Below the pieces are notes generated by a model that was given only the letters and a program-made list of their open reading frames with translations, did not search any database and had not been told where the DNA came from. A DNA stretch of 45,517 bases, from positions 1-45,517 of the forward strand of contig DDEQ01000006.1 in the NCBI GenBank assembly GCA_002336105.1, given 5' to 3'. Shown here piece by piece: positions 23,771 to 32,761 of this stretch. How positions within the stretch are numbered: position 1 is the first letter of the stretch; the number at the start of each line of letters is the position of its first letter. This stretch comes from Chthonomonas sp. UBA1950 (GTDB lineage: Bacteria > Armatimonadota > Fimbriimonadia > Fimbriimonadales > Fimbriimonadaceae). The position numbers and the translations under genes were made by a program.

Positions 23771-25090
23771 TTAACTAATCGAATATCGACTTGCGGCAAA
23801 ATGCTGGTCCCGATAAATCTCGCTACCAGAGAACGTCAGCATTGTTTTGCCCTTTAGCTGCATACCGTGGAACGGTGTATTCTTGCTCTTGCTGAAGGTC
23901 TTAGCGCGATCAAAGGTCCATTCTAGATCAGGGTCGATGACCGCAATCTGTGCAACCGGTGTTTCACCTGGCTTTAACGTTCCAGCTTCTAAGCGCAAAA
24001 TCTGGGCAGGTCTCGTGCTTAATTTACGAATGGTTTCAAGTGGAGACAGAATTCCCTTGTGGGTGAGGCACGTCAACGTGACCCCTACAGCCGATTCCAA
24101 CTGAGCGCTACCAAATGGTGCTTCCTCAAATGGAACATCAACTTCGTGCGAGGCGTGAGGCGAGTGGTCGCTGGCTATACAGTCAATAGTGCCATCGTTC
24201 ATCGCTTGAAGAAGGAGGTCAACGTCTACCTGAGTCCGAAGCGGTGGCGTGATCTTGTATCGAGTGTCGAATTCGCCAACATGCTCTTCGGTAAATGCAA
24301 AGTGCATCGGACAGATTTCACACGTCACAGGCGCGCCAAGGAACTTCGCTTGGCGAACCATCTCGACCGCACCCCAGGTGCTAACTCGCATGATGTGTAG
24401 CTGGCAACCCGTGTGCAAGGAGAGAAGGCAGTTTCGCATCACGGCAATTTCTTCCGCCGCCCGAGGCATACCTTTGATTCCAAGCATTGCCGCGGTAGGT
24501 CCGTCATTCATCGACCCTCCGGCAGAGAGTGAAATATCTTCACAATGAGCGATAACAGGCAAGTCTAGTTGTACGCAGAACTCCATCGCCTGCGCCATCA
24601 CCCTGGCGCTCTGGATTGGGAAACCTTCATCACTTGCAGCAACGATTCCAGCCTTCTTCAGAGCGTAAAGGTCAGCTAGGATCTCTCCTTGCATTCCGCG
24701 CGTTAAAGCTCCGACCGGAGCAACAAACACGCCACCAGCTTCAGGTGATGCCGCTCTGTCAAGAATAAAATCGACCAGAGCCGGGCTGTCCAAAGGCGGA
24801 TCAGTGTTTGGCATCGTACAGATGGTTGTGTATCCACCCGCTGCCGCGGCTTGGGTTCCGGTAATAATCGTTTCTTTGTGACTCTGACCAGGCTCTCGCA
24901 AGTGGACATGCGGATCGACAAGACCGGGAGTGATCCAGAAGCCAGTGCAATCGAATGTTTCATCAATATCACTGTCGTCTACAACTTCGCCGACCTCGAC
25001 AATCTGATCGTCTTCGATAACAACACTGCCGATTGTATCGATCTCTTGCGAGGGGTCGAGAATGCGGCCATTCTTCAGGAGCGTTCGCAT
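23771..25090 (-). CDS. pyrC: Dihydroorotase
   Basis: Catalyses cyclisation of N-carbamoyl-L-aspartate to dihydroorotate in pyrimidine synthesis. The 439-residue amidohydrolase is of the class I type. Visible: metal-binding DPHVHLREPG (His61, His63), the MPNTDPPLDSP substrate loop near 98, ASDEGF near 157 (an Asp in place of the bridging carboxylated lysine is usual in this class), HCED near 180, the LHIMRVST strand near 235 and IASDHSPH near 307. The conserved HxxHxST histidine context is slightly altered (IMRVST). Start ATG at 25090. No pyrB is adjacent, although class I enzymes often pair with it. Confidence 0.94.
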   Translation of the reverse strand: MRTLLKNGRILDPSQEIDTIGSVVIEDDQIVEVGEVVDDSDIDETFDCTGFWITPGLVDPHVHLREPGQSHKETIITGTQAAAAGGYTTICTMPNTDPPLDSPALVDFILDRAASPEAGGVFVAPVGALTRGMQGEILADLYALKKAGIVAASDEGFPIQSARVMAQAMEFCVQLDLPVIAHCEDISLSAGGSMNDGPTAAMLGIKGMPRAAEEIAVMRNCLLSLHTGCQLHIMRVSTWGAVEMVRQAKFLGAPVTCEICPMHFAFTEEHVGEFDTRYKITPPLRTQVDVDLLLQAMNDGTIDCIASDHSPHASHEVDVPFEEAPFGSAQLESAVGVTLTCLTHKGILSPLETIRKLSTRPAQILRLEAGTLKPGETPVAQIAVIDPDLEWTFDRAKTFSKSKNTPFHGMQLKGKTMLTFSGSEIYRDQHFAASRYSIS

Positions 25091-25194
25091 GGTTTGTTTG
25101 AGTATGGCTCAACTGCTCTACCTACTTGCACTATCCGTCTTACGCAACCTTGCCGGAAACAAAAATCAACTAAATTCTAAGCTGTAGTGAGAAC

Positions 25195-25218
25195 CCTGTC
25201 ATGGGAACCCACGACAGG
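25195..25218. repeat. Inverted repeat upstream of the carboxyltransferase operon
   Basis: CCTGTCATGGG and CCCACGACAGG are 11-base arms with one mismatch (a G-U pair in RNA) and a 2-base centre. They lie in the 270-bp divergent gap between pyrC and the propionate operon, 143 bp before the ATG. It could be an operator or a leader hairpin; the rest of the gap shows no gene. Confidence 0.4.
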
Positions 25219-25360
25219 AATCCGAGCCTTTCAATCAGTACACTTGCAATCGGTCCTTAGCGACTTGTTTACGCTCGACAAGCCGGATAAAAGGGTCAGG
25301 CAATGAAGCTTGTACTGCCACGGTCGGGCAATTAGTCGTTGGGTCCAAAAGGACATCCCA

Positions 25361-26905
25361 ATGGTGGAAACCGACAAGATTAGCGAATTGGCCGATAAGC
25401 GAAAAAAACTCTTACTCGGCGGCGGACAAGACCGAATTGATAAGCAGCATGCCGAAGGGCGGCTCACGGCCCGCGAAAGGGTCAACGAACTCCTTGATGC
25501 CGATACCTTCCAAGAGCAAGGTCTGTTTGCGCAGCACCGAGCCACTCTCTTTGGAATGGCAGGCAAAGAAACTCCAGCAGATGGTGTTGTCACAGGTTCA
25601 GGATTTGTGGACGGTCGAGTTGTCCACGTCGCAAGCCAAGACTTCACTGTTCTCGGTGGCTCAGCAGGACTAGTTCACTGCGAGAAAATTGTTGAGGCAA
25701 TGAACGGCTCACTAAAGACTGGGACTCCGTTCGTCCTCATCAACGACTCTGGCGGTGCTCGAGTTCAGGAAGGCGTCGATGCTCTCTCAGGTTATGCAAA
25801 AGTATTCTATGCAAACACTGCCGCATCTGGCGTTGTTCCGCAGATTTCACTGATATGCGGTCCATGCGCAGGAGGGGCGGCTTACAGCCCAGCTCTAACG
25901 GACTTCATTATTCAGACTCGCCAAGCCAGTATGTTCATTACCGGTCCTGCGGTTATCAAGCAGGTCACAGGTCAAGCCGTTTCGGCAGAAGATCTCGGTG
26001 GTCCTGATGCGCACATGGAGAAATCGGGGGTCATCCACTTCATTGCAGATGACGATCATCATGCTGTTGAAATCTGCAAGAAGCTACTCTCCTTCTTACC
26101 CAACAACAACTTGGAAGATCCTCCCTATATCGCTGGAGACTACGATTTATCAAAGAATCCTAAGCTGAATACGATCATCCCAACAGATGCCAAGAAGCCA
26201 TACGATGTGCGCGACGTAATTGCAGAGATTGTCGACTACGGCGACTTTCTAGAGGTTCAGTCGGGATATGCGCAGAATATGGTCGTTGGATTTGCTCGAC
26301 TTGCTGGTCGAAGCATCGGTATCGTTGCTAACCAGCCAAACTTCTTCGCAGGTGTTATCGACATTAATGCCAGCGACAAGTCAGCGCGATTCATTCGATT
26401 CTGCAACGCGTTCAATATTCCAATCGTGACGTTCGTTGATACACCAGGCTTTATGCCCGGCACCGAACAAGAATACGGCGGAATCATTCGACACGGCGCA
26501 AAGATGCTCTTCGCATACAGCGCGGCTACCGTCCCACTTCTCACCGTTATCCTTCGCAAGGCTTACGGCGGCGCATACGTCGCGATGGCAGCTAAGGATC
26601 TGCACACCGACCGAGTATTTGCTTGGCCGACTGCGGAAATCGCAGTTATGGGTGCAGAAGGTGCTGCTGAGATTGTCTTCAAGAAAGATATCTCTGAAGC
26701 AGAGGACAAAGCTGCGATGCGGCAGCAAAAGATTGCTGAGTACCGCGATGTCTTTGCAAGCCCTTACGTCTCCGCCGGAAGACGTATGGTTGACGATGTT
26801 ATCGTTCCTGAAGACACGAGGTCTTACCTTGCAAAGTCTCTGGACATTCTGTACACGAAGCGCGAACTTCGACCACAGAAGAAGCACGGTTTGATGCCGC
26901 TCTAA
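25361..26905 (+). CDS. pccB: Acyl-CoA carboxylase carboxyltransferase subunit (propionyl-CoA carboxylase beta type)
   Basis: Transfers carboxyl between carboxybiotin and a short acyl-CoA; in this cluster the likely pair is propionyl-CoA and methylmalonyl-CoA. The 514-residue protein has both crotonase-like halves. GRLTARERVNELLD is at about 31-44. The first acyl-CoA oxyanion region is INDSGGARVQEGVD, near 128-141. VTFVDTPGFMPGTEQEYGG and KAYGGAYVAM lie in the second half. It ends with KKHGLMPL, as in PccB and MmdA. ATG at 25361 has AGGA 9 bases upstream; the longer frame from 25310 lacks one. The sequence alone does not separate PccB from the sodium-pumping decarboxylase subunit MmdA. First gene of a five-gene operon. 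Confidence 0.92.
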   Translation: MVETDKISELADKRKKLLLGGGQDRIDKQHAEGRLTARERVNELLDADTFQEQGLFAQHRATLFGMAGKETPADGVVTGSGFVDGRVVHVASQDFTVLGGSAGLVHCEKIVEAMNGSLKTGTPFVLINDSGGARVQEGVDALSGYAKVFYANTAASGVVPQISLICGPCAGGAAYSPALTDFIIQTRQASMFITGPAVIKQVTGQAVSAEDLGGPDAHMEKSGVIHFIADDDHHAVEICKKLLSFLPNNNLEDPPYIAGDYDLSKNPKLNTIIPTDAKKPYDVRDVIAEIVDYGDFLEVQSGYAQNMVVGFARLAGRSIGIVANQPNFFAGVIDINASDKSARFIRFCNAFNIPIVTFVDTPGFMPGTEQEYGGIIRHGAKMLFAYSAATVPLLTVILRKAYGGAYVAMAAKDLHTDRVFAWPTAEIAVMGAEGAAEIVFKKDISEAEDKAAMRQQKIAEYRDVFASPYVSAGRRMVDDVIVPEDTRSYLAKSLDILYTKRELRPQKKHGLMPL

Positions 26906-26926
26906 GGATTGACGGAGGAACCCAGT

Positions 26927-27310
26927 TTGAAACTAAAAATCTCTGTAGAAGGAAAAATATACGAAGTAGAGGTAGAGGTCGAAGACACTCCTCAGGCAGC
27001 CACACATGCGGCTCCAGCCAGGCAGGTCTCAGGCTCTAAGTCAGTCGCTTCAAGCGCTCCCGCAGCTCCTGCGGCTGCAACATCAAATGTTGCAGATGAC
27101 AAGGCTCTGAAGAGCCCTCTCATGGGAGTTGTTCAAGCGATCGAGTGTAAGGCGGGTGATGAAGTATCGCCTGATCAACCACTCGTCGTTCTTGAAGCAA
27201 TGAAAATGCTGACGACGATCACAGCTCCGACCTCAGCAAAGGTCAAAGCTCTCCATGTCGCTCTGGGCGACAGTGTGAAACAGGGTCAGTTACTCGTCGA
27301 ATTCGAGTAA
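26927..27310 (+). CDS. Biotin carboxyl carrier protein
   Basis: Small biotin carrier of 127 residues. The N-terminus MKLKISVEGKIYEVEVEVED resembles biotin-dependent decarboxylase and carboxylase carrier subunits. An Ala/Pro-rich flexible linker (about 20-58) leads to a biotinyl domain with KSPLMGVVQ and the biotinylation site EAMKM, where Lys93 is modified. TTG at 26927 is chosen over TTG at 26909, because GGAGGAA at 26914-26920 gives a 6-base spacing and the longer version would start ahead of it. It lies 21 bp after pccB, and together they form the transcarboxylase core. No biotin carboxylase is encoded in this operon. Confidence 0.92.
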   Translation: MKLKISVEGKIYEVEVEVEDTPQAATHAAPARQVSGSKSVASSAPAAPAAATSNVADDKALKSPLMGVVQAIECKAGDEVSPDQPLVVLEAMKMLTTITAPTSAKVKALHVALGDSVKQGQLLVEFE

Positions 27311-27315
27311 TCCCC

Positions 27316-27346
27316 TTGCCGGTGAAGCCGTCAGCTTCACCGGCAA
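27316..27346. repeat. Intra-operon hairpin between the biotin carrier gene and mce
   Basis: TTGCCGGTGAAGC and GCTTCACCGGCAA form a perfect 13-bp stem with a 5-base loop. Only TTCT follows, so full termination is unlikely. It may be partial termination or an mRNA-stability element setting a higher level of the first two products. Confidence 0.6.
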
Positions 27347-27375
27347 TTCTGCCAAGGTGGCAAACGGAATAGAAG

Positions 27376-27831
27376 ATGTCTATTAACCTAACAAATATCG
27401 ATCACGTTGCAATCGCCGTTCCTCAGGGCCAGCTCGATGGCATGATCGAGGTTTACAAAAAGATGGGACTGGAAGTCTCTCACGAAGAAAAGGTGTACGG
27501 CACCGATCTAGTTCGTGAAGTCATGATTCGAGTTGGCGGTAGTGACAATTACCTGCAGCTTCTTGAGCCACTTGGTCCAGAATCGCCAGTCGCGAAACAA
27601 GTCGAGAAAAGTGGTGGACGTGCGGCACTTGCTCACGTTGCCTTCCGCGTCGACAATATCCAAGAGACGTTCGACGCGATGAAAGAAGAAGGCATCAATA
27701 TCATCGACAAAGCCCCACGTAAAGGCGGTAGCGGAGCAACGGTTTTCTTTATCCATCCAAAAACCACTGCCGAAGCTTCACTTGGCGTGCTATATGAGGT
27801 CGTCGAACCTCCAAAGGAGTCTTCTCACTAA
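27376..27831 (+). CDS. mce: Methylmalonyl-CoA epimerase
   Basis: Interconverts (2S)- and (2R)-methylmalonyl-CoA, linking the carboxylase product to the mutase substrate. The 151-residue protein shows two vicinal-oxygen-chelate modules: NIDHVAIAVP with metal ligand His10, and LAHVAFRVDNI near 95 with the second His. The final glutamate ligand is in LYEVVE near 143. Usual length for the family is about 135-150. Start ATG at 27376. Its stop overlaps the mutA start by one base, implying coupled translation. Confidence 0.94.
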   Translation: MSINLTNIDHVAIAVPQGQLDGMIEVYKKMGLEVSHEEKVYGTDLVREVMIRVGGSDNYLQLLEPLGPESPVAKQVEKSGGRAALAHVAFRVDNIQETFDAMKEEGINIIDKAPRKGGSGATVFFIHPKTTAEASLGVLYEVVEPPKESSH

Positions 27832-29786
27832 TGGCAGACACAAAACTTTTTGAAGAATTTAAGCCAGTTTCGACTGAGCAATGGATGGAAGTCGTAACCA
27901 AAGACCTGAAAGGTGCCGACTTCAACAAAAAGCTCGTCAGCAAAACTCTCGATGGGTTGGCAATCAAACCGATTTATCGAGCTGAGAATCTTCCGGGTGG
28001 AGTCGACACTGCACCAGGCATCGCGCCATTTCTTAGAGGAGCTTTAGATTCAGGAAACGCCTGGATTGTCCGCGAGCAGATTCGCGAAACAAGTATCGAA
28101 GAGGCAAACGCTCACATTTTGCGTAGCCTAAACTCAGGTGCAGAAGAGATTTCCATTCTCACCTACCCAATCGGTGTTCCGATTAAATGCCAAGACGACA
28201 TGCGCAAGCTACTCGAAGGCGTTTTTATCGAAATGGTGCCGATTCACTGGATGGCGGGAACGTTCGCACCCCAGATCCTTGCGATGTACGTCAATGAAGC
28301 TCAAAGACGCGGAATCGCATTGGAAGAACTTTCAGGTAGCGTCGATTTCGATCCAATTGTGAACGCAGCTTGCGGCTGGTCAACTATCGAACCAGAAAAC
28401 TGGAAGCAGGTATTGATGCCGCTCATTCGATCAATAACCGAGAAAATGCCCAAGATGAAAGTGCTTGGCATTAGAGGTTCTCTAATCGAGAAAAGCGGAG
28501 CTTCGGTGGCTCAAGAACTGGCACTTAGCCTTTCACTGCTTGCCGAATACCTTGTCGCTTTTCAAGATTCCGGCTATCACCTCGGGGATGTTGTTCCCAA
28601 GATCGAACTTAGGCTTGCAGTCGGTTCGAACTATTTCTTGGAAATCGCGAAGATCCGAGCTGCCCGAGTCTTGGTCGCTAACATTCTTGAGACGTTTGGT
28701 GTTACGGGTGTGCTCCCACACTTCCACGTAGACACGACGACTTCAAACAAAACTCTTTACGATCCATACAACAATCTGTTAAGAGGAACCACCGAAGCTA
28801 TGTCGGCGGTTGTTGCTGGTGTTGATTCTCTGAGCGTTGCAACCTTCGACCAAGGTTATACGGTTCCGGACGAGTTTAGCGAGCACCTTGCTCGAAACAC
28901 CGAGAATCTGCTGCGAGAAGAAGCGTTCCTTAGTAAAGTTGTCGATCCGCTCGGTGGCTCTTACTACATCGAATCGCTAACGAACGATCTTGCTTCGGCA
29001 GCTTGGAATTTATTCATTGACATTGAGAACGAAGGTGGATTTTTGGTAGCCTTCAAGTCAGGCACAATCGCCAAGTGGCTTGAGAACGCGCGAACTCACC
29101 GAGCCAAGCTTACCGACTCCCGACGACGGTCCATCGTTGGAACCAGCACGTCGCCAAACCTTAAAGAGCGTCGGCTGAGCGACGTAAAGATTGCTCCCCG
29201 TGAAAAGGTAATGGAGCCATGGACTAAGCATGCGACAAGCCTTCAGGAACTAGAATCTGTTCTTAATTCAGGCAAGTCTATGGCTGACTGGCTTACCGAA
29301 ACTCCAATTCCGGCCTCAATTTTCGATGCCTATCGACCATCGAAGTCTTACGAGACCCTCCGATTGGCAGTTGAAAAGCACGTTTCAAAAGGCGGCAAGC
29401 AACCAGTCATTCTTCTTGCTCTCTTCGGACACCCCGTCAAACGAAAGGCAAGAGCTGGATTCGTCACCGGGTTCTTTGGATGCGGGGGCTACGAAATTGC
29501 CGAAGCTGGTCCCTTCAAAGAAGCTAGCGAAATCGGACAAGCGGCAAAGGACGCCGGAGCTGACCTGGTGATCCTCTGCTCCTCTGATGAAGAGTACGCG
29601 GCCTGGATTCAAGACGCGAAGAAGGCCGTCGGAGAGACGAAGCTGATCATCGCTGGACAACCAGAGAACTCAGAAGAACTTACCTCGCTTGGAGCAGATG
29701 GATTTGTTCATCTCAAGCAGAACGTTGTAGAGGAACTGAAAAAGACACACGCTTCGCTTGGCATTAGCCTAGAGGAGAACGCGTAA
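27831..29786 (+). CDS. mutA: Methylmalonyl-CoA mutase small subunit
   Basis: Non-catalytic partner of the heterodimeric adenosylcobalamin mutase. The 651 residues comprise a degenerate TIM barrel (about 1-480; for example GIAPFLRGAL, then GVLPHFHVDTTTSN and LVDPLGGSYY-type segments) and a C-terminal Rossmann domain (about 520-640). The cobalamin-binding DxHxxG signature is lost (GHPVKRKARAG instead), as in known MutA/MCM-beta chains, so it should not bind B12. AAGGAG lies 12 bases before ATG 27831. It overlaps mce by 1 bp and mutB starts 2 bp downstream. Confidence 0.93.
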   Translation: MADTKLFEEFKPVSTEQWMEVVTKDLKGADFNKKLVSKTLDGLAIKPIYRAENLPGGVDTAPGIAPFLRGALDSGNAWIVREQIRETSIEEANAHILRSLNSGAEEISILTYPIGVPIKCQDDMRKLLEGVFIEMVPIHWMAGTFAPQILAMYVNEAQRRGIALEELSGSVDFDPIVNAACGWSTIEPENWKQVLMPLIRSITEKMPKMKVLGIRGSLIEKSGASVAQELALSLSLLAEYLVAFQDSGYHLGDVVPKIELRLAVGSNYFLEIAKIRAARVLVANILETFGVTGVLPHFHVDTTTSNKTLYDPYNNLLRGTTEAMSAVVAGVDSLSVATFDQGYTVPDEFSEHLARNTENLLREEAFLSKVVDPLGGSYYIESLTNDLASAAWNLFIDIENEGGFLVAFKSGTIAKWLENARTHRAKLTDSRRRSIVGTSTSPNLKERRLSDVKIAPREKVMEPWTKHATSLQELESVLNSGKSMADWLTETPIPASIFDAYRPSKSYETLRLAVEKHVSKGGKQPVILLALFGHPVKRKARAGFVTGFFGCGGYEIAEAGPFKEASEIGQAAKDAGADLVILCSSDEEYAAWIQDAKKAVGETKLIIAGQPENSEELTSLGADGFVHLKQNVVEELKKTHASLGISLEENA

Positions 29787-29788
29787 CC

Positions 29789-31927
29789 ATGAGACCGAAG
29801 TTTGGAAATCTAAAAGTCACTCCGGAGCGATCTGCCCCATCAAGCAAGAACGCTCAAGGTTGGAAAACGGCTGAAGGCATTGAAGTCAAGCCTTACTACA
29901 CCGCCGAAGACCTCGCGGGTCTCGAACACCTCAACTACGCAGCGGGTATTCCTCCGTATCTTCGCGGACCGTACTCAACCATGTATGCGATGCAACCCTG
30001 GACGATTCGACAGTATGCCGGATTCTCCACCGCAGAAGCATCGAACGCTTTCTACCGAGCAAACCTAGCGGCAGGTCAGAAAGGTCTAAGTGTAGCTTTT
30101 GACCTTGCGACTCACCGAGGATATGACAGCGACCATGAAAGAGTCGTGGGTGACGTAGGAAAAGCTGGTGTTGCCATCGATAGCGTCGAGGATATGAAGA
30201 TCCTCTTCGACAAGATTCCTCTCGATCAGATGTCAGTTTCGATGACGATGAACGGCGCGGTCTTGCCCATCATGGCGTTCTACATCATCGCGGCAGAAGA
30301 GCAGGGTGTCACAACCGACAAACTCAGCGGAACCATTCAGAACGACATTCTGAAAGAGTTCATGGTGCGAAACACCTACATCTACCCACCGCTGCCTTCG
30401 ATGAAGATCATCGGAGATATCTTTGCGTACTGCGCAAAGAACATGCCGAAGTTTAACTGCATTTCGGTTTCCGGTTACCACATGCAAGAGGCTGGTGCTA
30501 CTCTCGACATCGAGGTTGCATACACCCTTGCAGATGGTCTGGAATACCTGAGAACAGGTGTCGCGGCTGGGCTGTCAGTAGACGACTTCGCTCCTCGAAT
30601 TTCGTTCTTCTGGGACATCGGTATGAACCACTTCATGGAAGTGGCGAAGATGCGAGCCGCTCGAATGATCTGGGCGAAAATAGTCAAGAGCTTCAACCCG
30701 CAAAAGGAAAAGTCAATGGCTTTGCGAACGCACAGCCAAACTTCGGGTTGGTCGCTCACGGAGCAAGACCCGTTCAACAACGTTGCCAGAACCTGCATTG
30801 AGGCTCTTACCGCAGCTCTAGGCCACACACAAAGCCTGCACACGAACGCTTTAGATGAAGCAATTGCTCTGCCAACCGAGTTCAGCGCACGTATCGCACG
30901 AAACACTCAGTTGTATCTACAAGAGGAAACCGGTATCACGAAGGTCGTAGACCCGTATGCAGGTAGCTACTATGTCGAAAGACTGACGCACGAACTCGCC
31001 CATAAAGCTTGGTCACTTATTCAAGAGGTCGAAAGTCTCGGCGGTATGGCAAAGGCTATCGAAACTGGTGTTCCGAAGGCACGTATCGAAGAGGCAGCTG
31101 CTCGTAAGCAAGCCCGAATTGACAGTGGCAAAGATGTCATCGTTGGTGTTAACAAGTACCGATTAGAAAAAGAAGCACCGATTGACGTTTTGGTGGTCGA
31201 CAACGCCGCCGTTCTCAAGTCGCAAATTGAGCGCCTTAACCAGATAAAGAAAACTCGCGACGGTGCTGCTGTTAAAACTGCTCTTGAAGCAATCACAAAG
31301 GCGGCAGAAACCGGGGAAGGAAACCTTCTCGAACTGGCCGTTAACGCTGCGCGCGTACGAGCCACTCTTGGGGAGATTTCTGACGCACTAGAAGCTATCT
31401 TCGGTCGATATCACGCTGAAGCAACTTCACAAGCAGGCGTTTACCACGCGGAGGTATCGGGCTTGGATTCATTTGAGAGTGTTCGAAAACTCGCTGAGGA
31501 ATATGCCGAGATCGAAGGTCGCCGACCTCGAATTCTCATCTGCAAGATGGGACAAGATGGTCATGACCGTGGCCAAAAAGTTGCGGCAACAGCCTACGCT
31601 GACCTCGGCTTTACAGTCGATGTTGGACCGCTGTTCCAAACTCCGGGTGAAGTTGCTAGAGATGCCGTACAAAACGACGTTCATGTCGTCGGCGTATCAT
31701 CCCTGGCCGCTGGACACAACACTTTGGTTCCTCAGCTGATGAAAGAACTGAAGAAGCTCGGAAGAGAGGATATTCACGTGGTTGTGGGTGGAGTTATTCC
31801 TGCTCAGGACTACGACTTCCTCTATGAGCAAGGCGTTTTGGGGATTTTTGGTCCCGGAACGGTTCTCACCGAAGCGGCCGAGAAGATCCTCGAGGTCCTT
31901 ATCGAAGAAGCCAAAGCTTCAGTCTAA
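29789..31927 (+). CDS. mutB: Methylmalonyl-CoA mutase large (catalytic) subunit
   Basis: Adenosylcobalamin-dependent isomerisation of (2R)-methylmalonyl-CoA to succinyl-CoA. The 712-residue protein has the full catalytic barrel: PYLRGPYSTMYAMQPWTIRQYAGF near 53, where the active-site Tyr lies in the RGPYSTMY segment, and RTHSQTSGWSLTEQDPFNN near 314-332. The cobalamin-binding domain has DGHDRG at 590-595 with the lower axial ligand His592, followed by GVSSLAAGHNTL and GGVIP. It closes the pccB-to-mutB operon. No MeaB/ArgK chaperone GTPase follows; a terminator comes 13 bp later. Confidence 0.97.
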   Translation: MRPKFGNLKVTPERSAPSSKNAQGWKTAEGIEVKPYYTAEDLAGLEHLNYAAGIPPYLRGPYSTMYAMQPWTIRQYAGFSTAEASNAFYRANLAAGQKGLSVAFDLATHRGYDSDHERVVGDVGKAGVAIDSVEDMKILFDKIPLDQMSVSMTMNGAVLPIMAFYIIAAEEQGVTTDKLSGTIQNDILKEFMVRNTYIYPPLPSMKIIGDIFAYCAKNMPKFNCISVSGYHMQEAGATLDIEVAYTLADGLEYLRTGVAAGLSVDDFAPRISFFWDIGMNHFMEVAKMRAARMIWAKIVKSFNPQKEKSMALRTHSQTSGWSLTEQDPFNNVARTCIEALTAALGHTQSLHTNALDEAIALPTEFSARIARNTQLYLQEETGITKVVDPYAGSYYVERLTHELAHKAWSLIQEVESLGGMAKAIETGVPKARIEEAAARKQARIDSGKDVIVGVNKYRLEKEAPIDVLVVDNAAVLKSQIERLNQIKKTRDGAAVKTALEAITKAAETGEGNLLELAVNAARVRATLGEISDALEAIFGRYHAEATSQAGVYHAEVSGLDSFESVRKLAEEYAEIEGRRPRILICKMGQDGHDRGQKVAATAYADLGFTVDVGPLFQTPGEVARDAVQNDVHVVGVSSLAAGHNTLVPQLMKELKKLGREDIHVVVGGVIPAQDYDFLYEQGVLGIFGPGTVLTEAAEKILEVLIEEAKASV

Positions 31928-31940
31928 GAGCCTTCACACG

Positions 31941-31976
31941 ATGCTGCCTACTCGTTTTGAGTAGGCAGCATTTTTA
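31941..31976 (+). terminator. Strong intrinsic terminator after mutB
   Basis: ATGCTGCCTACTC and GAGTAGGCAGCAT form a perfect 13-bp stem with a 5-base loop (GTTTT), followed by TTTTATTGT. It ends the propionate operon. Confidence 0.92.
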
Positions 31977-31997
31977 TTGTTTGAGCTAGTCTAAAGA

Positions 31998-32714
31998 ATG
32001 ACTTCCCTGCTGGTTATGACCGTTGCACTTTTTCAACCCAAGATAGCAGTGATGATCCACGGTGCAGGTGGAGGAGGCTGGGAGTACAACAAATGGAGGC
32101 CGGTTTTCGAGCAAGCGGGTTACCAAGTCATCGCCAAGGATCTTCTGCCAGAAGGTGACCTGTCGACGACAACGCTCTCAGATTATGTTGCTCAAGCCAG
32201 AGCATGGCTTCCGTCTGGTGATCATGAGGTTGTCATCATTGGAGCGAGCATGGGAGGAACCATCGCGCTTAAGCTTGCTGAAGAGGTTTCCCCATCTGCG
32301 CTAATCCTCATTAATCCAGCGACGCCTCGCGGAATCGGCAAGCCAAAAGAGTTTAAGGCCGTTGAGGGCGTTCAAAAATGGGCGAATGGGCCAATTGAAG
32401 ACTCACGGGTTGCCATGCCCGACAGCGATGAAGAAACAATCCAATTTGCACATAAACATTGGCGCGACGAGTCAGGCTTGGTCTTGAACGAACTCAGAAA
32501 GGGCGTGGAGATCACGCGGCCCAAATGCCGATCCCTCATCATCATTAGTGGAAAGGACACAGACGTGCCGCCAGAAAACTCTCGAGCACTCGCCGAATAC
32601 CTTGGAGCACATACATTAATTCTGAAAGCTGCAAGCCATGTTGGCCCGATCCTCGGTAAATCCTCAGAAGCCGTCGCCAGGAAGTCGATCGCTTGGCTGA
32701 AGAAGATTCACTAG
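31998..32714 (+). CDS. Alpha/beta hydrolase
   Basis: A 238-residue hydrolase of the alpha/beta fold. It has an oxyanion region MIHGAGGGGWEY at 19-30, nucleophile elbow GASMGG with Ser84, a likely acid Asp in ISGKDTDVP near 188 and His in ASHVGP near 212. The substrate is unknown. The first 12 residues are hydrophobic and could be a weak signal or part of the first strand; ATG at 32052 is a later alternative start. It begins 22 bp after the mutB terminator, so it needs its own promoter. Confidence 0.85.
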   Translation: MTSLLVMTVALFQPKIAVMIHGAGGGGWEYNKWRPVFEQAGYQVIAKDLLPEGDLSTTTLSDYVAQARAWLPSGDHEVVIIGASMGGTIALKLAEEVSPSALILINPATPRGIGKPKEFKAVEGVQKWANGPIEDSRVAMPDSDEETIQFAHKHWRDESGLVLNELRKGVEITRPKCRSLIIISGKDTDVPPENSRALAEYLGAHTLILKAASHVGPILGKSSEAVARKSIAWLKKIH

Positions 32715-32761
32715 TTGTACGTTTTTACTTTGAACTAGTCGAGGAAGCATCAAATTGTCTA

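Noticed and set aside
23767..23799. Longer start for the lipoprotein (frame from 23799)
   Set aside because: It would overlap pyrC and place 11 extra residues before a well-formed lipoprotein signal; ATG at 23766 is better.
25361..27310. A complete sodium-pumping methylmalonyl-CoA decarboxylase
   Set aside because: The membrane beta and small delta subunits are absent; only carboxyltransferase and carrier are present, as in a carboxylase.
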